From NCBI GenBank assembly GCA_965250225.1, contig CBDFNQ010000037.1:186001-250000 (forward strand): a stretch of DNA of 64,000 nucleotides, given 5' to 3'. Positions 17,363 through 25,843 of this stretch are shown in pieces. The DNA is from CBDEUK01 sp965250225 (GTDB taxonomy: Bacteria > Pseudomonadota > Gammaproteobacteria > Eutrophobiales > Eutrophobiaceae). The position numbers and the translations under genes are program-made. Under the pieces are notes generated by a model. That model was not told where the DNA came from. It searched no databases and worked only from the letters and a program-made list of their open reading frames with translations. Position 1 is the first letter of the stretch. The number at the start of each line of letters is the position of its first letter.

Positions 17363-19522
17363 ATGGATGTATCTGCAATTCTCGACCCCCTAAACGAAAC
17401 CCAACGGAATGCCGTTGCTACTGAATCCGGTAATGTTCTGGTGCTGGCTGGCGCCGGCAGTGGTAAGACCCGGGTGCTTGTCCATCGCATTGCCTGGTAT
17501 ATCGAAACCGGACAAACCAGTCCATTTGGTATTTTGTCGGTTACCTTTACTAATAAAGCTGCGGCTGAGATGCGAGGCCGGATTGAAGCACTGTTGCAGC
17601 GACCGCTTGGTGGTATGTGGGTCGGCACCTTCCATGGCATTGCCCATCGTATTTTGCGTGCCCATTTTGAGGAAGCTGGACTGCCCAGCAGTTTTCAGAT
17701 CCTCGACAGCGATGATCAATATCGACTTATCAAGCGAGTGATCCGCGGCATGCAACTCGATGAATCACAATTTTCACCTAAAGAAACACAGTGGTTTATT
17801 AGTGCACGCAAAGATGATGGCCTGCGGCCTGAGCATATTGATGATCAGGGTGATCATACCTTGCATCAAATGATCCGTATTTATTCCGCTTATCAGGAGC
17901 AATGTGAACGATCGGGTCTGGTGGATTTTGCTGAATTATTATTAAGGGCCCATGAGTTGTTCCGTGATAACGAGCAACTACTCAAACATTATCAGGAACG
18001 TTTTCGCCATGTGTTGGTGGATGAATTTCAGGACACGAACAGCCTGCAATACACCTGGTTAAGAATGTTGGCGGGTATACGAGGTTCTATGTTTGCAGTC
18101 GGTGATGATGATCAATCGATCTATTCCTGGCGTGGCGCACGAATGGATAATATGCAACGTTTCGAACAGGATTTTCAGGGGAGTGAATTAGTTCGTCTGG
18201 AACAAAATTATCGATCAACCGCAAAGATATTAAATGCTGCAAATGCTTTGATTGCCAATAATGTCAGTCGTCTCGGCAAAGAACTTTGGACCAAAGGCGA
18301 TGAAGGCGAAAGCATTGGTTTGTATAACGCCTACAATGAACAGGATGAAGCGCGCTTCGTTATTAACCGGGTCAGCAGCGATCATGCGACGGGCAAACGC
18401 TACGAAGAAAATGCTATCCTCTATCGTGTCAGTGCTCAATCGCGAGTGTTTGAAGAGATATTGATGCAATTAGGGATCCCTTACCGAGTGTATGGCGGTA
18501 TGCGATTTTATGAACGTGCCGAGATCAAAGATGCACTCGCCTATCTACGATTGGTAATGATCCGTGAGGATGACGCATCCTTCGAACGTATCGTCAATAC
18601 GCCCACACGTGGCATTGGCCAACGGACTTTGCAGGAACTTCGACAGATTGCAAAAAATGAACAATCTACTCTTTGGCAGGCGGCATTGCACTTGGTTGAG
18701 CATAAGCTATTAAATGCGCGTGCTATCAATGCACTTGTAGCCTTTGTGCATTTGATCCAGAAAATAGAACAATCGGTGAAATCACTGCCACTGGATCAAA
18801 CCGTGGATGAGGTGATTAAACAAAGTGGTTTAATCCCGCATTTTGAAAAAGAAAAAGGTGAGAAGGGTCAGGCACGGATTGAAAATCTGGAAGAACTGGT
18901 CAGTGCGGCCAGCGGTTTCGAGGTTCAGGAAGATATCCATGGCGAGATGGAGCCGATGCCGGCGTTTCTGGCTCATGCAGCACTGGAATCTGGTGAAACA
19001 CAGGCGGATGCGTATACGGATTGTGTCAATCTAATGACCTTGCATGCGGCAAAAGGTCTGGAGTTTCCCTCTGTCTATCTGGTTGGCATGGAAGAAGGTT
19101 TGTTTCCCCACCAGCGCAGCAACGAAGATTTGACTCAGCTCGAGGAAGAGCGACGTCTTTGTTATGTTGGTATTACTCGTGCGCAGAAATCATTAACTCT
19201 GACCAATACACAACATCGTCGTATGCACGGTAGCGAATATTATCCTCAGCCATCACGCTTCATTAATGAATTACCGAAAGAATTGCTCAATGAAATTCGT
19301 ATGGGTGGAACCGTGCCACAGAATATTTTCAGTCAGACTGCTGGCCAGGGAAATAATTCAAGTGACTTTACTCTGGGTCAACGGGTATCACATGCGCGTT
19401 TTGGTGAAGGTGTGGTATTGAATCTTGAGGGTCAAGGCAGTCATGCTCGTGTCCAGGTTAATTTTGAGTTGGCCGGCACGAAATGGCTGGTTTTGTCCTA
19501 TGCAAATCTATCCGCTGCTTGA
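17363..19522 (+). CDS. uvrD: DNA helicase II (UvrD)
   Basis: A 719-residue superfamily 1A helicase that unwinds DNA 3' to 5' in mismatch and excision repair. The N-terminus MDVSAILDPLN and the VTFTNKAAAEMR and VGTFHGIAHR segments match UvrD rather than Rep. Walker A is GAGSGKT (30-36), Walker B is VLVDEFQDTN, motif III is VGDDDQSIYSWRGA, motif VI is RRLCYVGITRAQ. The C-terminal tail ends with the GQRVSHARFGEGVV Tudor-like segment that binds RNA polymerase in other bacteria. It stands alone. Confidence 0.96.
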   Translation: MDVSAILDPLNETQRNAVATESGNVLVLAGAGSGKTRVLVHRIAWYIETGQTSPFGILSVTFTNKAAAEMRGRIEALLQRPLGGMWVGTFHGIAHRILRAHFEEAGLPSSFQILDSDDQYRLIKRVIRGMQLDESQFSPKETQWFISARKDDGLRPEHIDDQGDHTLHQMIRIYSAYQEQCERSGLVDFAELLLRAHELFRDNEQLLKHYQERFRHVLVDEFQDTNSLQYTWLRMLAGIRGSMFAVGDDDQSIYSWRGARMDNMQRFEQDFQGSELVRLEQNYRSTAKILNAANALIANNVSRLGKELWTKGDEGESIGLYNAYNEQDEARFVINRVSSDHATGKRYEENAILYRVSAQSRVFEEILMQLGIPYRVYGGMRFYERAEIKDALAYLRLVMIREDDASFERIVNTPTRGIGQRTLQELRQIAKNEQSTLWQAALHLVEHKLLNARAINALVAFVHLIQKIEQSVKSLPLDQTVDEVIKQSGLIPHFEKEKGEKGQARIENLEELVSAASGFEVQEDIHGEMEPMPAFLAHAALESGETQADAYTDCVNLMTLHAAKGLEFPSVYLVGMEEGLFPHQRSNEDLTQLEEERRLCYVGITRAQKSLTLTNTQHRRMHGSEYYPQPSRFINELPKELLNEIRMGGTVPQNIFSQTAGQGNNSSDFTLGQRVSHARFGEGVVLNLEGQGSHARVQVNFELAGTKWLVLSYANLSAA

Positions 19523-19565
19523 GTGTCTCTGAAAATGCTATTTTTTAACGTGTGCTGCGTTACTT

Positions 19566-19615
19566 ACGTGCTCAACTTTTCATGTATTATTTATACACTG
19601 TGGGTTTGAGCGTGT
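19566..19615. repeat. Imperfect inverted repeat downstream of uvrD
   Basis: ACGTGCTCAA and TTGAGCGTGT pair (with two G-U pairs as RNA) across a 30-base loop. The surrounding 150 bases also hold two similar stretches (AAATGCTATTTTTT and AAAAATTGCTATTTT). It looks like an intergenic repeat or the end of the uvrD transcript; no gene is visible in 19523-19691. Confidence 0.3.
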
Positions 19616-19691
19616 CAGAGCCTTGCGTACAACAAAAAATTGCTATTTTCGGGCGTGCTCAATTAGACTTAATTCTTTTTAAAAAATAAAC

Positions 19692-20795
19692 ATGATGAAA
19701 ATTTACCTATTTAGTATTTTTGCTCTTTTACTGCTCCTTACTGCCTGCGGTGGGCCAAGTGATAGTTCGTCAACAAATAGCTCTGCTGTCGATACATCAA
19801 AGGTTTATAACTGGAAGATGGTCACTACCTGGCCGGCTAATTTTCCTATTTTTCAGGAAGGTGCTGAAAAATTTGCCGATGAAGTGAATACCATGAGCAA
19901 CGGCCGGTTAAACATTCAGGTCTTTGCCGGCGGGGAATTGGTGCCGCCATTACAGGTGTTCGATGCGGTGTCACAGGGCACGGTCGAGATGGGGCATGGC
20001 TCGCCCTATTACTGGGCTGGCAAGGTGCCAGCAGCACAATTTTTTTCTTCCGTTCCTTTTGGCATGACGGCACGCGGGATGAATGCCTGGCTGTATGGTG
20101 GTGGTGGTCTGGAGTTATGGCAGGAGATTTATCAGCCATTTAATCTGATCGCCTTTCCTATGGGGAATACCGGCGTACAGATGGGTGGTTGGTTTAATAA
20201 AAAGATTGAAAGTATAGACGACCTTAAAGGTCTGCGTATGCGCATACCGGGATTAGGTGGCAAGGTCTTTAAGAAAGCGGGTGGCAATCCGGTTTTGATG
20301 GCGGGTAGTGAAATCTACACAGCACTTGAACGTGGAACGATCGATGCGACTGAATGGGTTGCACCGTTTCATGATCTACGTCTTGGTTTGAACCGTGCGG
20401 CTGAATATTATTATTTTCCTGGTTGGCATGAACCGGGTACTGAATTTGAACTCATGATAAACCTGACAAACTGGAACTTATTACCCGCCGATTTGCAAAA
20501 GATTGTTGAAGTTGCTGCACGTGCAAACAGCGAATGGATTTACGGGGAGATGGAGTTTCATAATCAGCAAGCTTTAAAGGTTTTGAAAGAACAAAAAAAT
20601 ATTCAGGTTCTGCCATTTCCCGATGATGTTATAAGCACTCTTAAGATCATGGCAAAACAAACCTTTGATGAAGAGGCAGCAAATGACCCTGAATTTAAAC
20701 GGGTCTATGATGCCTATACTGAATTCAGTCGAAGCTATTCTGAGTGGGATGATATGTCTGAGCTGGCTTACCAGAAAGCTGTCGGAAAGGACTAA
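19692..20795 (+). CDS. TRAP transporter substrate-binding lipoprotein (DctP family)
   Basis: A 367-residue DctP-type binding protein: VTTWPANFPIFQEGAEKFA at the start, ELVPPLQVFDAVSQGTVEMGH, the conserved arginine segment LKGLRMRIPGLGGKV, and DATEWVAPFHD, close to 2-oxoacid or monocarboxylate-binding members. The signal peptide ends in lipobox LLTAC, so it should be a lipoprotein anchored to a membrane rather than a free periplasmic protein as in most Gram-negative TRAP systems. No DctQ or DctM membrane genes are adjacent, so its transporter must be encoded elsewhere or its role differs. Confidence 0.88.
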   Translation: MMKIYLFSIFALLLLLTACGGPSDSSSTNSSAVDTSKVYNWKMVTTWPANFPIFQEGAEKFADEVNTMSNGRLNIQVFAGGELVPPLQVFDAVSQGTVEMGHGSPYYWAGKVPAAQFFSSVPFGMTARGMNAWLYGGGGLELWQEIYQPFNLIAFPMGNTGVQMGGWFNKKIESIDDLKGLRMRIPGLGGKVFKKAGGNPVLMAGSEIYTALERGTIDATEWVAPFHDLRLGLNRAAEYYYFPGWHEPGTEFELMINLTNWNLLPADLQKIVEVAARANSEWIYGEMEFHNQQALKVLKEQKNIQVLPFPDDVISTLKIMAKQTFDEEAANDPEFKRVYDAYTEFSRSYSEWDDMSELAYQKAVGKD

Positions 20796-20803
20796 AGATA
20801 AAT

Positions 20804-20833
20804 AAAAAAAGGAGGCTTGAGCTTCCTTTTTTA
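20804..20833 (+). terminator. Rho-independent terminator
   Basis: AAAGGAGGC / GCTTCCTTTT stem with TTGA loop and a T-run, eight bases after the TRAP binding-protein gene. Confidence 0.75.
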
Positions 20834-20869
20834 TGACCGAATTTTATATCTGCGTGTTGAAAATAAAAC

Positions 20870-21379
20870 TTACTCGCTGTTGCTCACCATGTAATCTACA
20901 GCAGCCTTGACTTCATCATCACTGAACTGACCACCGCCTCGAGGAGGCATCATAAAACCGCCAGGACCAGTGAATCCATTGATCGCATTGTTATACAAGG
21001 TGTCTTTCCCCTGAGCAGCTCTTGGTGCCCAGTCTTCTGCATTGCCGACAACTGGCGAGCCAATTCCTGGCACACTATGGCAAGCGATACACATGCCGTT
21101 ATAAACCTCTTCGCCACTTTTACCGCCAGCTGTTGTAGTGGCCATTTCTTCTGTAGCTTCTTCGGTTTCACCAGCGACACTGACTTCACCGACTGGAGCG
21201 GTTTGTTCAACCATCTCAGCAGCTTGTTCAGTCATCCTCTTGGCCTGCCTTTCCATCTCAGCCTCTTCATCAATCCCGAACATGCGCCCGAGGAACATGA
21301 ACGACCCCATAGCAATGGTGATCAGGGCAGTCACTATTGCAAAATTTCGGAAAAATATTTTATCTTGTTCTTTGCTCAT
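20870..21379 (-). CDS. Membrane-anchored cytochrome c5-type monoheme cytochrome
   Basis: A 169-residue protein with one N-terminal transmembrane anchor (FAIVTALITIAMGSFMFLG), a long acidic, glutamate- and alanine-rich linker (about 36-85) and a C-terminal heme domain. The heme motif is CIACH (97-101); the distal methionine is in FMMPPRGG, and DDEVKAAVDYMV forms the last helix, as in cytochrome c5. It would carry electrons in the periplasm to a terminal enzyme. It is convergent with the TRAP gene, and its partner oxidase cannot be told from position. Confidence 0.88.
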   Translation of the reverse strand: MSKEQDKIFFRNFAIVTALITIAMGSFMFLGRMFGIDEEAEMERQAKRMTEQAAEMVEQTAPVGEVSVAGETEEATEEMATTTAGGKSGEEVYNGMCIACHSVPGIGSPVVGNAEDWAPRAAQGKDTLYNNAINGFTGPGGFMMPPRGGGQFSDDEVKAAVDYMVSNSE

Positions 21380-21523
21380 CTTGGATTCCTCTAAAATATT
21401 GTTACTTACGTTATTTGAACGTACTACTTATCATTATTGTCCAGGCTTGTTTTTTGATGAAGTATACATTTTGCCGAAGCTCGTGGAAACAGCCATTTAT
21501 TTTGCAAAAAGATTTTTTATTCC

Positions 21524-22072
21524 CTATTTTAATAGTTTCCCGAGTAAATCATCCACCATACTTCCATCACCGTCTGCATCCAGAAACGATGTTAATAGAT
21601 TTGTTGCACCTGAACCTTGAGACTGACCACCACCTAACAAGGAGGCCAGAGCCCCTCCCGTTGAAGATTGTTTACCCAGGCTTCCCATGACCATGGTAGC
21701 AACGATAGGAAGCATCTTTTTCAAAATGGAGGGATCAATGCCTGTCTGGTTTGCTGCGTTTGCAGCAACTTTACGACTAACATCTTTACTACCAAGCAAA
21801 TGTCCTAGGATAGAATTGCCATCATTCACTGTCCCTTGACTAGACAGGTTGTTCGGATCATCAAGGTATTGACTGTGGCTCCCCTTGCTCAGGGCAGAAA
21901 CCAGAGAGCCTAGTCCGCCCTGGTTGACATTGTTTTTTAATCCTCCGGCTAATGCCGGGATGAGTTGTGCCAGTGCAGAATTGGTCTGGCCAGAATCAAG
22001 TCCAAATTGTTTGGCCAGTTGACCGACTGCGCCGCCGCCCTGTGCTTCTAGTATGGTTTTTAGCAGGCTCAT
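21524..22072 (-). CDS. DUF937 family protein
   Basis: A 182-residue glycine- and leucine-rich protein with the DUF937 pattern near the start: LLKTILEAQGGGAVGQLAKQ and ALAQLIPALAGGLKNN, repeated later as LKKMLPIVATMVMGSLGKQ. It ends with DADGDGSMVDDLLGKLL, a DxDGDG calcium-type loop. Function unknown. An IS630-family element is inserted 20 bases upstream of its start, between its ribosome binding site region and whatever promoter it originally had. Confidence 0.8.
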   Translation of the reverse strand: MSLLKTILEAQGGGAVGQLAKQFGLDSGQTNSALAQLIPALAGGLKNNVNQGGLGSLVSALSKGSHSQYLDDPNNLSSQGTVNDGNSILGHLLGSKDVSRKVAANAANQTGIDPSILKKMLPIVATMVMGSLGKQSSTGGALASLLGGGQSQGSGATNLLTSFLDADGDGSMVDDLLGKLLK

Positions 22073-22094
22073 TTTCCCTCTCTCCGATCCGTTA

Positions 22095-23198
22095 TATACT
22101 CAATCAACTTCAAGTTGCAGGATCGATGATCTGAAAGTTATCATTAATTCTATCGTTCAATGAGTCCGCGATATCCGGTAAAGTGTTTTTGAAAAAGTCA
22201 TCGATTTGCTCACGAAATTCCTTGGCCGAATGGAAATAGTGGTTATTACGGACGTGTTCGTTCATCACTTTCCATAAACGTTCTATCGGATTCAAATTAG
22301 GACTATAAGGCGGCAGGATGTGTATCTTAATATTAAGTTCGTTTGCCTTTTCTTTAACACTCGCCGCCTTATGATAACCCGCCCCATCAACTATCCAGTG
22401 AAGGGTGTTTGCATCAACGTATTGCGCTCGTAATTTGGATAGAAAATCAACAATGCTGTCGGCATTAATCGTGTCATAGGTTTCTGTCACCGTGTTTGAC
22501 AAGGCATTGAGTTCAATCGCACCTAATAGGTTAATCCGTGTGCGACTCGCGGTTGTTTTGATAAGCTTATTTGTCCCTCTCTTTATCCAACCGTGACTCA
22601 ATTTCGTCGACTGTGTCGGATGCACGCCATCACCAAACAAAATAGGCTCATCAGCACCGACGTTTGCTTTCAATACGTCATACTGCTTGATAAAGGCATG
22701 TTGTTGTTCAACATCGGCTTTGGCGGGGATCCCTTTGGGTTGTTTATAAACAAATCCTTGACGATGCAACCATTTATGTAAACCCGATACCGTGTAGTCA
22801 ACCCCATAACGGGTCTTGATGTAAGCCACAATTTGGTGGTTATGTTGATATAGATGTGCTGTCAGATGTGCGAGTAATTCGTCACATTGTCGCTTGCTTA
22901 ATTTCTCCTCGGAACCGCCGTTTGCACAGTGCAATTTCTGCTCTCCGGTATAGTCCTTCAAGTGACGAAGTATACAGGTTTCATGTTTGCGCAAGGCTTG
23001 CGCTATCATCGTTGTGCTCCATCCTTCAGAATTCAGTAATACGGCTTTGATACGATCACCTTCCCGGATATCTCGCACTTGCTTATGTCGTGCTTCTAAT
23101 TTCAATTTGTTTTCTGCGGTTAATTCAATCTTGCTCATAGGTGATAGACTGATCTCTTAATTCATAAACATCAAGCTCTTTCATCGATCTTGGGTATA
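22095..23198 (-). mobile_element. IS630-family insertion sequence, apparently complete
   Basis: About 1104 bp bounded by short inverted ends TATACTCAA (left) and TATACCCAA (right, read inward), with a TA dinucleotide duplicated at each side (22093-22094 and 23199-23200), the target choice of the IS630/Tc1 group. It contains one full-length transposase gene. It sits between a DUF937 gene and a BON/LysM gene and interrupts neither frame. Confidence 0.75.
22110..23138 (-). CDS. IS630-family transposase
   Basis: A 342-residue DDE transposase. The N-terminal half has a helix-turn-helix (DRIKAVLLNSEGWSTTMIAQ) and winged-helix linker (YGVDYTVSGLHKWLHRQGF); the catalytic domain shows all three acidic residues in FGDGVHPTQ, LHWIVDGAGYHKA and LNPIERLWKVM. 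The frame is intact, so the element may be active. A long hydrophilic tail after the last motif is usual. Confidence 0.93.
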   Translation of the reverse strand: MSKIELTAENKLKLEARHKQVRDIREGDRIKAVLLNSEGWSTTMIAQALRKHETCILRHLKDYTGEQKLHCANGGSEEKLSKRQCDELLAHLTAHLYQHNHQIVAYIKTRYGVDYTVSGLHKWLHRQGFVYKQPKGIPAKADVEQQHAFIKQYDVLKANVGADEPILFGDGVHPTQSTKLSHGWIKRGTNKLIKTTASRTRINLLGAIELNALSNTVTETYDTINADSIVDFLSKLRAQYVDANTLHWIVDGAGYHKAASVKEKANELNIKIHILPPYSPNLNPIERLWKVMNEHVRNNHYFHSAKEFREQIDDFFKNTLPDIADSLNDRINDNFQIIDPAT

Positions 23199-23217
23199 TA
23201 CTTCATGATTTGCAGGT

Positions 23218-23709
23218 TTATGACTCTAGTGGAATACGTATTTTCTGACCGGGGTATATTTTATCCGGATCTTCAATGACCTCACGGTTAGCTTCAAAGA
23301 TTTTAGGATATTCCATTGCATTGCCATAATATTCTTTGGCAATCTTGCTTAAGCTGTCGCCAGATTTGATGGTGTAAAATTCGACTTTCTGATCATCTTC
23401 AGGAACCAGCTGATTATCTCCGGCATCGCCGTCTGCAGAGGCGACCATATTGGCGTCTTTGACCTTCAGTCCACCGGTGTATACGTCGATCACACCTTTT
23501 ACATTACCTGCCATCAAAACCGCTTTTTGATGGGCGGCGACTGAATCACAATCTCCACACAGGCTAACGATACCGCTTTCGTATGTGACCTCCAGATTTT
23601 CGACACCTGGATTATTGTCCCCTATATGTGCCTTGATTTTCTCAGCGGCATCTTCGTCTTTATTAAATAGTTTGCGTCCAATGTCTTTCACAAAACCGAA
23701 TAAACTCAT
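23218..23709 (-). CDS. BON and LysM domain protein, Kbp/YgaU type
   Basis: The ATG at 23709 is chosen because GAGAAGG lies just upstream; it gives 163 residues. A short lead (SLFGFVKDIGRKLFN) is followed by a BON domain (about 25-85, ENLEVTYESGIVSLCGDC) and a C-terminal LysM domain (YTIKSGDSLSKIAKEYYGN ... IYPGQKIRIP). The architecture matches E. coli Kbp (YgaU), a cytoplasmic potassium-binding protein needed under osmotic stress. It lacks a signal peptide, in line with that location. The IS630 element begins 18 bases after its stop. Confidence 0.88.
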   Translation of the reverse strand: MSLFGFVKDIGRKLFNKDEDAAEKIKAHIGDNNPGVENLEVTYESGIVSLCGDCDSVAAHQKAVLMAGNVKGVIDVYTGGLKVKDANMVASADGDAGDNQLVPEDDQKVEFYTIKSGDSLSKIAKEYYGNAMEYPKIFEANREVIEDPDKIYPGQKIRIPLES

Positions 23710-23859
23710 TATCCTTCTCCCGTTCAAGTGTTATTAAATTATCCAGTTCTGTAGGCTCTTATTTTTAGGCCTCTGTGTCAATCAGCAATGTGACAGGAAT
23801 CTGGTTGAATTGTCGAAGTTGCACCAGTTCACGGCCTTTTTTGCTATGATGAAAATATA

Positions 23860-23922
23860 GGGAATAGGGAATAGGGAATAGGGAATAGGGAATAGGGAAT
23901 AGGGAATAGGGAATAGGGAATA
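23860..23922. repeat. Nine tandem copies of GGGAATA
   Basis: A perfect 63-bp array of a 7-base unit, ending 12 bases before tRNA-Arg. Such arrays change copy number by slippage. It occupies the place where the tRNA promoter would be expected. Confidence 0.95.
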
Positions 23923-23934
23923 GAAATTAACAAT

Positions 23935-24011
23935 GCGCCCGTAGCTCAGCTGGATAGAGTGCCGCCCTCCGAAGGCGGAGGTCACAGGTTCGACTCCTGT
24001 CGGGCGCGCCA
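23935..24011 (+). tRNA. tRNA-Arg (anticodon CCG)
   Basis: Full cloverleaf of 77 bases with encoded CCA: acceptor GCGCCCG/CGGGCGC, D arm with AGCTCAGCTGG, anticodon stem CCGCC/GGCGG around loop CTCCGAA (anticodon CCG), and T arm with GGTTCGACTCC. Reads arginine codon CGG. Confidence 0.97.
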
Positions 24012-24147
24012 TATTTTCAGGTTTATTGCTTTCCAGAATACTTCGCTAAAGATCATGTCTCAGAAAATAATTCTGACTCTTACTTATTTCTATTTTTTTG
24101 AACAAAACTGAGATACTACGAAAACAGCCATTCAAACATATAAAAGT

Positions 24148-24162
24148 TGTATATTATATACA
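24148..24162. promoter_or_regulatory. Candidate operator upstream of nsrR (15-bp palindrome)
   Basis: TGTATATTATATACA is a perfect palindrome about a central T, 45 bases before nsrR. A closely similar site (TGCATATAATATATA on the minus strand) lies upstream of the heme-copper operon at 27881-27895. The shared form suggests one regulator, most simply NsrR. Confidence 0.5.
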
Positions 24163-24174
24163 TTTATTATGTAC

Positions 24175-24192
24175 TATCTAATGCATTAGATA
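24175..24192. promoter_or_regulatory. Second palindrome before nsrR
   Basis: TATCTAATGCATTAGATA is a perfect 18-bp palindrome ending 15 bases before the nsrR ATG. The AATGCATT core resembles the ATGCATTT part of enterobacterial NsrR sites. It would overlap the transcription start and could serve for autorepression. Confidence 0.45.
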
Positions 24193-24206
24193 TAAAATAA
24201 TTTACT

Positions 24207-24626
24207 ATGCAATTAACACGTTATTCAGACTATTCTTTACGAGTACTTATGTACTTAGCATTAAATCCGGAAAGACTCGGTAACATTTCAGAGATAGCTG
24301 AATCCTTTAATATTTCTCGAAACCATTTAATTAAAGTCGTGAATCATCTAGTTAAACTAGGTTATATCAATTCTAAACGCGGCCGTAGTGGCGGCCTTGA
24401 ATTAGCATATGAACCGGATTCAATCAGCATTGGTGAAGTCGTACGTAACACAGAGCAAACCTTAGACGTAATAAATTGTGCCGAACCTGTTTGTCCGTTT
24501 ATTCCCGCATGTAATCTCAAATCAGCATTAAATGAAGCAACAGAAGCTTTTTTAGGTGTTTTGGATCAATATACGTTGGCCAAAATCATTAAGAACAAAA
24601 ATAAATTAAAATTTTTATTAGCCTGA
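24207..24626 (+). CDS. nsrR: Nitric oxide-sensing repressor NsrR (Rrf2 family)
   Basis: A 139-residue Rrf2-family regulator: winged helix-turn-helix (ISEIAESFNISRNHLIKVV), the RGRSGGLELAYEP wing, and the iron-sulfur cysteines C91, C96 and C102 in the exact C-x4-C-x5-C spacing and numbering of E. coli NsrR (NCAEPVCPFIPAC). In known cases nitric oxide nitrosylates the [4Fe-4S] or [2Fe-2S] cluster and releases repression. Its stop overlaps the stop of the facing operon by nine bases. The facing operon encodes a probable NO reductase, which fits the regulator. Confidence 0.92.
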   Translation: MQLTRYSDYSLRVLMYLALNPERLGNISEIAESFNISRNHLIKVVNHLVKLGYINSKRGRSGGLELAYEPDSISIGEVVRNTEQTLDVINCAEPVCPFIPACNLKSALNEATEAFLGVLDQYTLAKIIKNKNKLKFLLA

Positions 24627-25223
24627 ACCCTGTAAGGTCTGCGTGTTATACTTTTCTTTATCTTTTTTTATTTCGCGATAATCTTTAGAAAACAATTGCA
24701 CAAGCCAATAGAAAGAGAGGATGGTAGCAATAATAAGAAAATACTTGCCTAATAAGACTTGTTCGTTTAATTGATAAAAATTACATAAGCGATTCGGCGA
24801 CACCAGGTATAACCAGCCCAGACGATATAGCATTGTTAGAAATTCAATTTTTACGACAGCCCTACCAATAACATTCATTTTTTCCCAACTAATAGCTAAT
24901 GGAATACCGACTAACATTGACAATGACAGGTATTTTGCAGTTGCCATAAAAGAACCTGCTAATGAAGCATCCAGCGCTCGTGGCACCATCCAGTAAGCAC
25001 CAATAAAAATACATAATAGTATCCCCGCCAGGCCTTTCTCATTAATTAATAATAAAACAGTATTATTTTTTAAATGTTTATTCCCATAAACATAGCCGAT
25101 CAAAATAAGGCATGGTATTTGAATCAATACATGCCTTGGCATAGAGGCTTCCAGCCACTGTCCGAATGGAGAATAAGTAAGCGCATATAAACCAAGCAGA
25201 AAAATTAGTCCTGAGCGCATCAT
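24618..25223 (-). CDS. Unknown polytopic membrane protein of the heme-copper operon
   Basis: A 201-residue protein with about five hydrophobic segments (FLLGLYALTYSPFG, VLIQIPCLILIGYVYG, GLAGILLCIFIGAYWMV, YLSLSMLVGIPLAI, YFLIIATILSFYWLVQLF) and a basic C-terminal tail. No family is recognised with certainty; size and position recall accessory proteins of copper-oxidase assembly. It is last in the operon and its start overlaps the stop of the SCO gene by four bases, so it is translated with it. A role in copper or heme insertion is an inference from position only. Confidence 0.65.
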   Translation of the reverse strand: MMRSGLIFLLGLYALTYSPFGQWLEASMPRHVLIQIPCLILIGYVYGNKHLKNNTVLLLINEKGLAGILLCIFIGAYWMVPRALDASLAGSFMATAKYLSLSMLVGIPLAISWEKMNVIGRAVVKIEFLTMLYRLGWLYLVSPNRLCNFYQLNEQVLLGKYFLIIATILSFYWLVQLFSKDYREIKKDKEKYNTQTLQGSG

Positions 25224-25843
25224 AAAAAAGTTGTTTTAGTTTGCTTGCGTATGCGTGCAATGATCTGCGCTTGGGCTTGATGATCGTAGATACCGATTAA
25301 ACGACCATTTTGATCCAGTAGATGAATTGCTGCATTGTGATCGAAGCCGCCACGTTCATTCGGTATAACAACGATATCAAAATCGTTTAAAAGCTGAGAG
25401 AGTTTTTCTGGATCTTTAAGCCGTAAAGCATTCCAGTTACGCGTATCTTTGGTGTATCGTTTAACGTATGAATTAAGCTTATCAGGTGTATCCTGTTCGA
25501 CATCAAAACTGATATTCACTATCTGTACTTGATCTTCGAGACCTAATTCTTCCAATTCAGTCTTTATTGACTTAAAAATAAACCCTAATGCATGACATAG
25601 ATCAGGACAATTAGTATAGATAAAATCTACCAGAACAATTTTGCCTTCATATTCAGAAAAATTTACACTTTCGTAATCCTGATTTTCAAATGTTAAATCC
25701 GTTAATACTCTTGGTGATTCTAGCACCTTAAGTCTTCTAGCTGTTTCACTAGTAAAAGCTTGAAGGCCATCTGTTCCCTGCCACCATAAAGTGGAAGAAA
25801 ATAGTAGTACGCAGAGAGCGCTGCTAATACTAAGACGATTCAC
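25220..25843 (-). CDS. SCO1/SenC copper chaperone
   Basis: A 207-residue thioredoxin-fold protein anchored by an N-terminal hydrophobic segment. The copper motif is TNCPDLC (C79 and C83) and the third ligand is H169 in FDHNAAIHLLD. SCO proteins deliver copper or reduce the cysteines of the CuA site of cytochrome oxidase subunit II. The adjacent subunit II has a complete CuA site, so a matching client is present in the same operon. Overlaps both neighbours by four bases. Confidence 0.92.
   Translation of the reverse strand: MNRLSISSALCVLLFSSTLWWQGTDGLQAFTSETARRLKVLESPRVLTDLTFENQDYESVNFSEYEGKIVLVDFIYTNCPDLCHALGFIFKSIKTELEELGLEDQVQIVNISFDVEQDTPDKLNSYVKRYTKDTRNWNALRLKDPEKLSQLLNDFDIVVIPNERGGFDHNAAIHLLDQNGRLIGIYDHQAQAQIIARIRKQTKTTFL

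Noticed and set aside
23860..23922. GGGAATA array as a CRISPR
   Set aside because: Units are seven bases with no spacers and no cas genes nearby. It is a simple tandem repeat.
23782..24012. Minus-strand open frame of 76 codons across the 7-bp array and tRNA-Arg
   Set aside because: It is the well-known artefact read antisense through a tRNA-Arg gene, extended by the tandem repeat. Not a protein.
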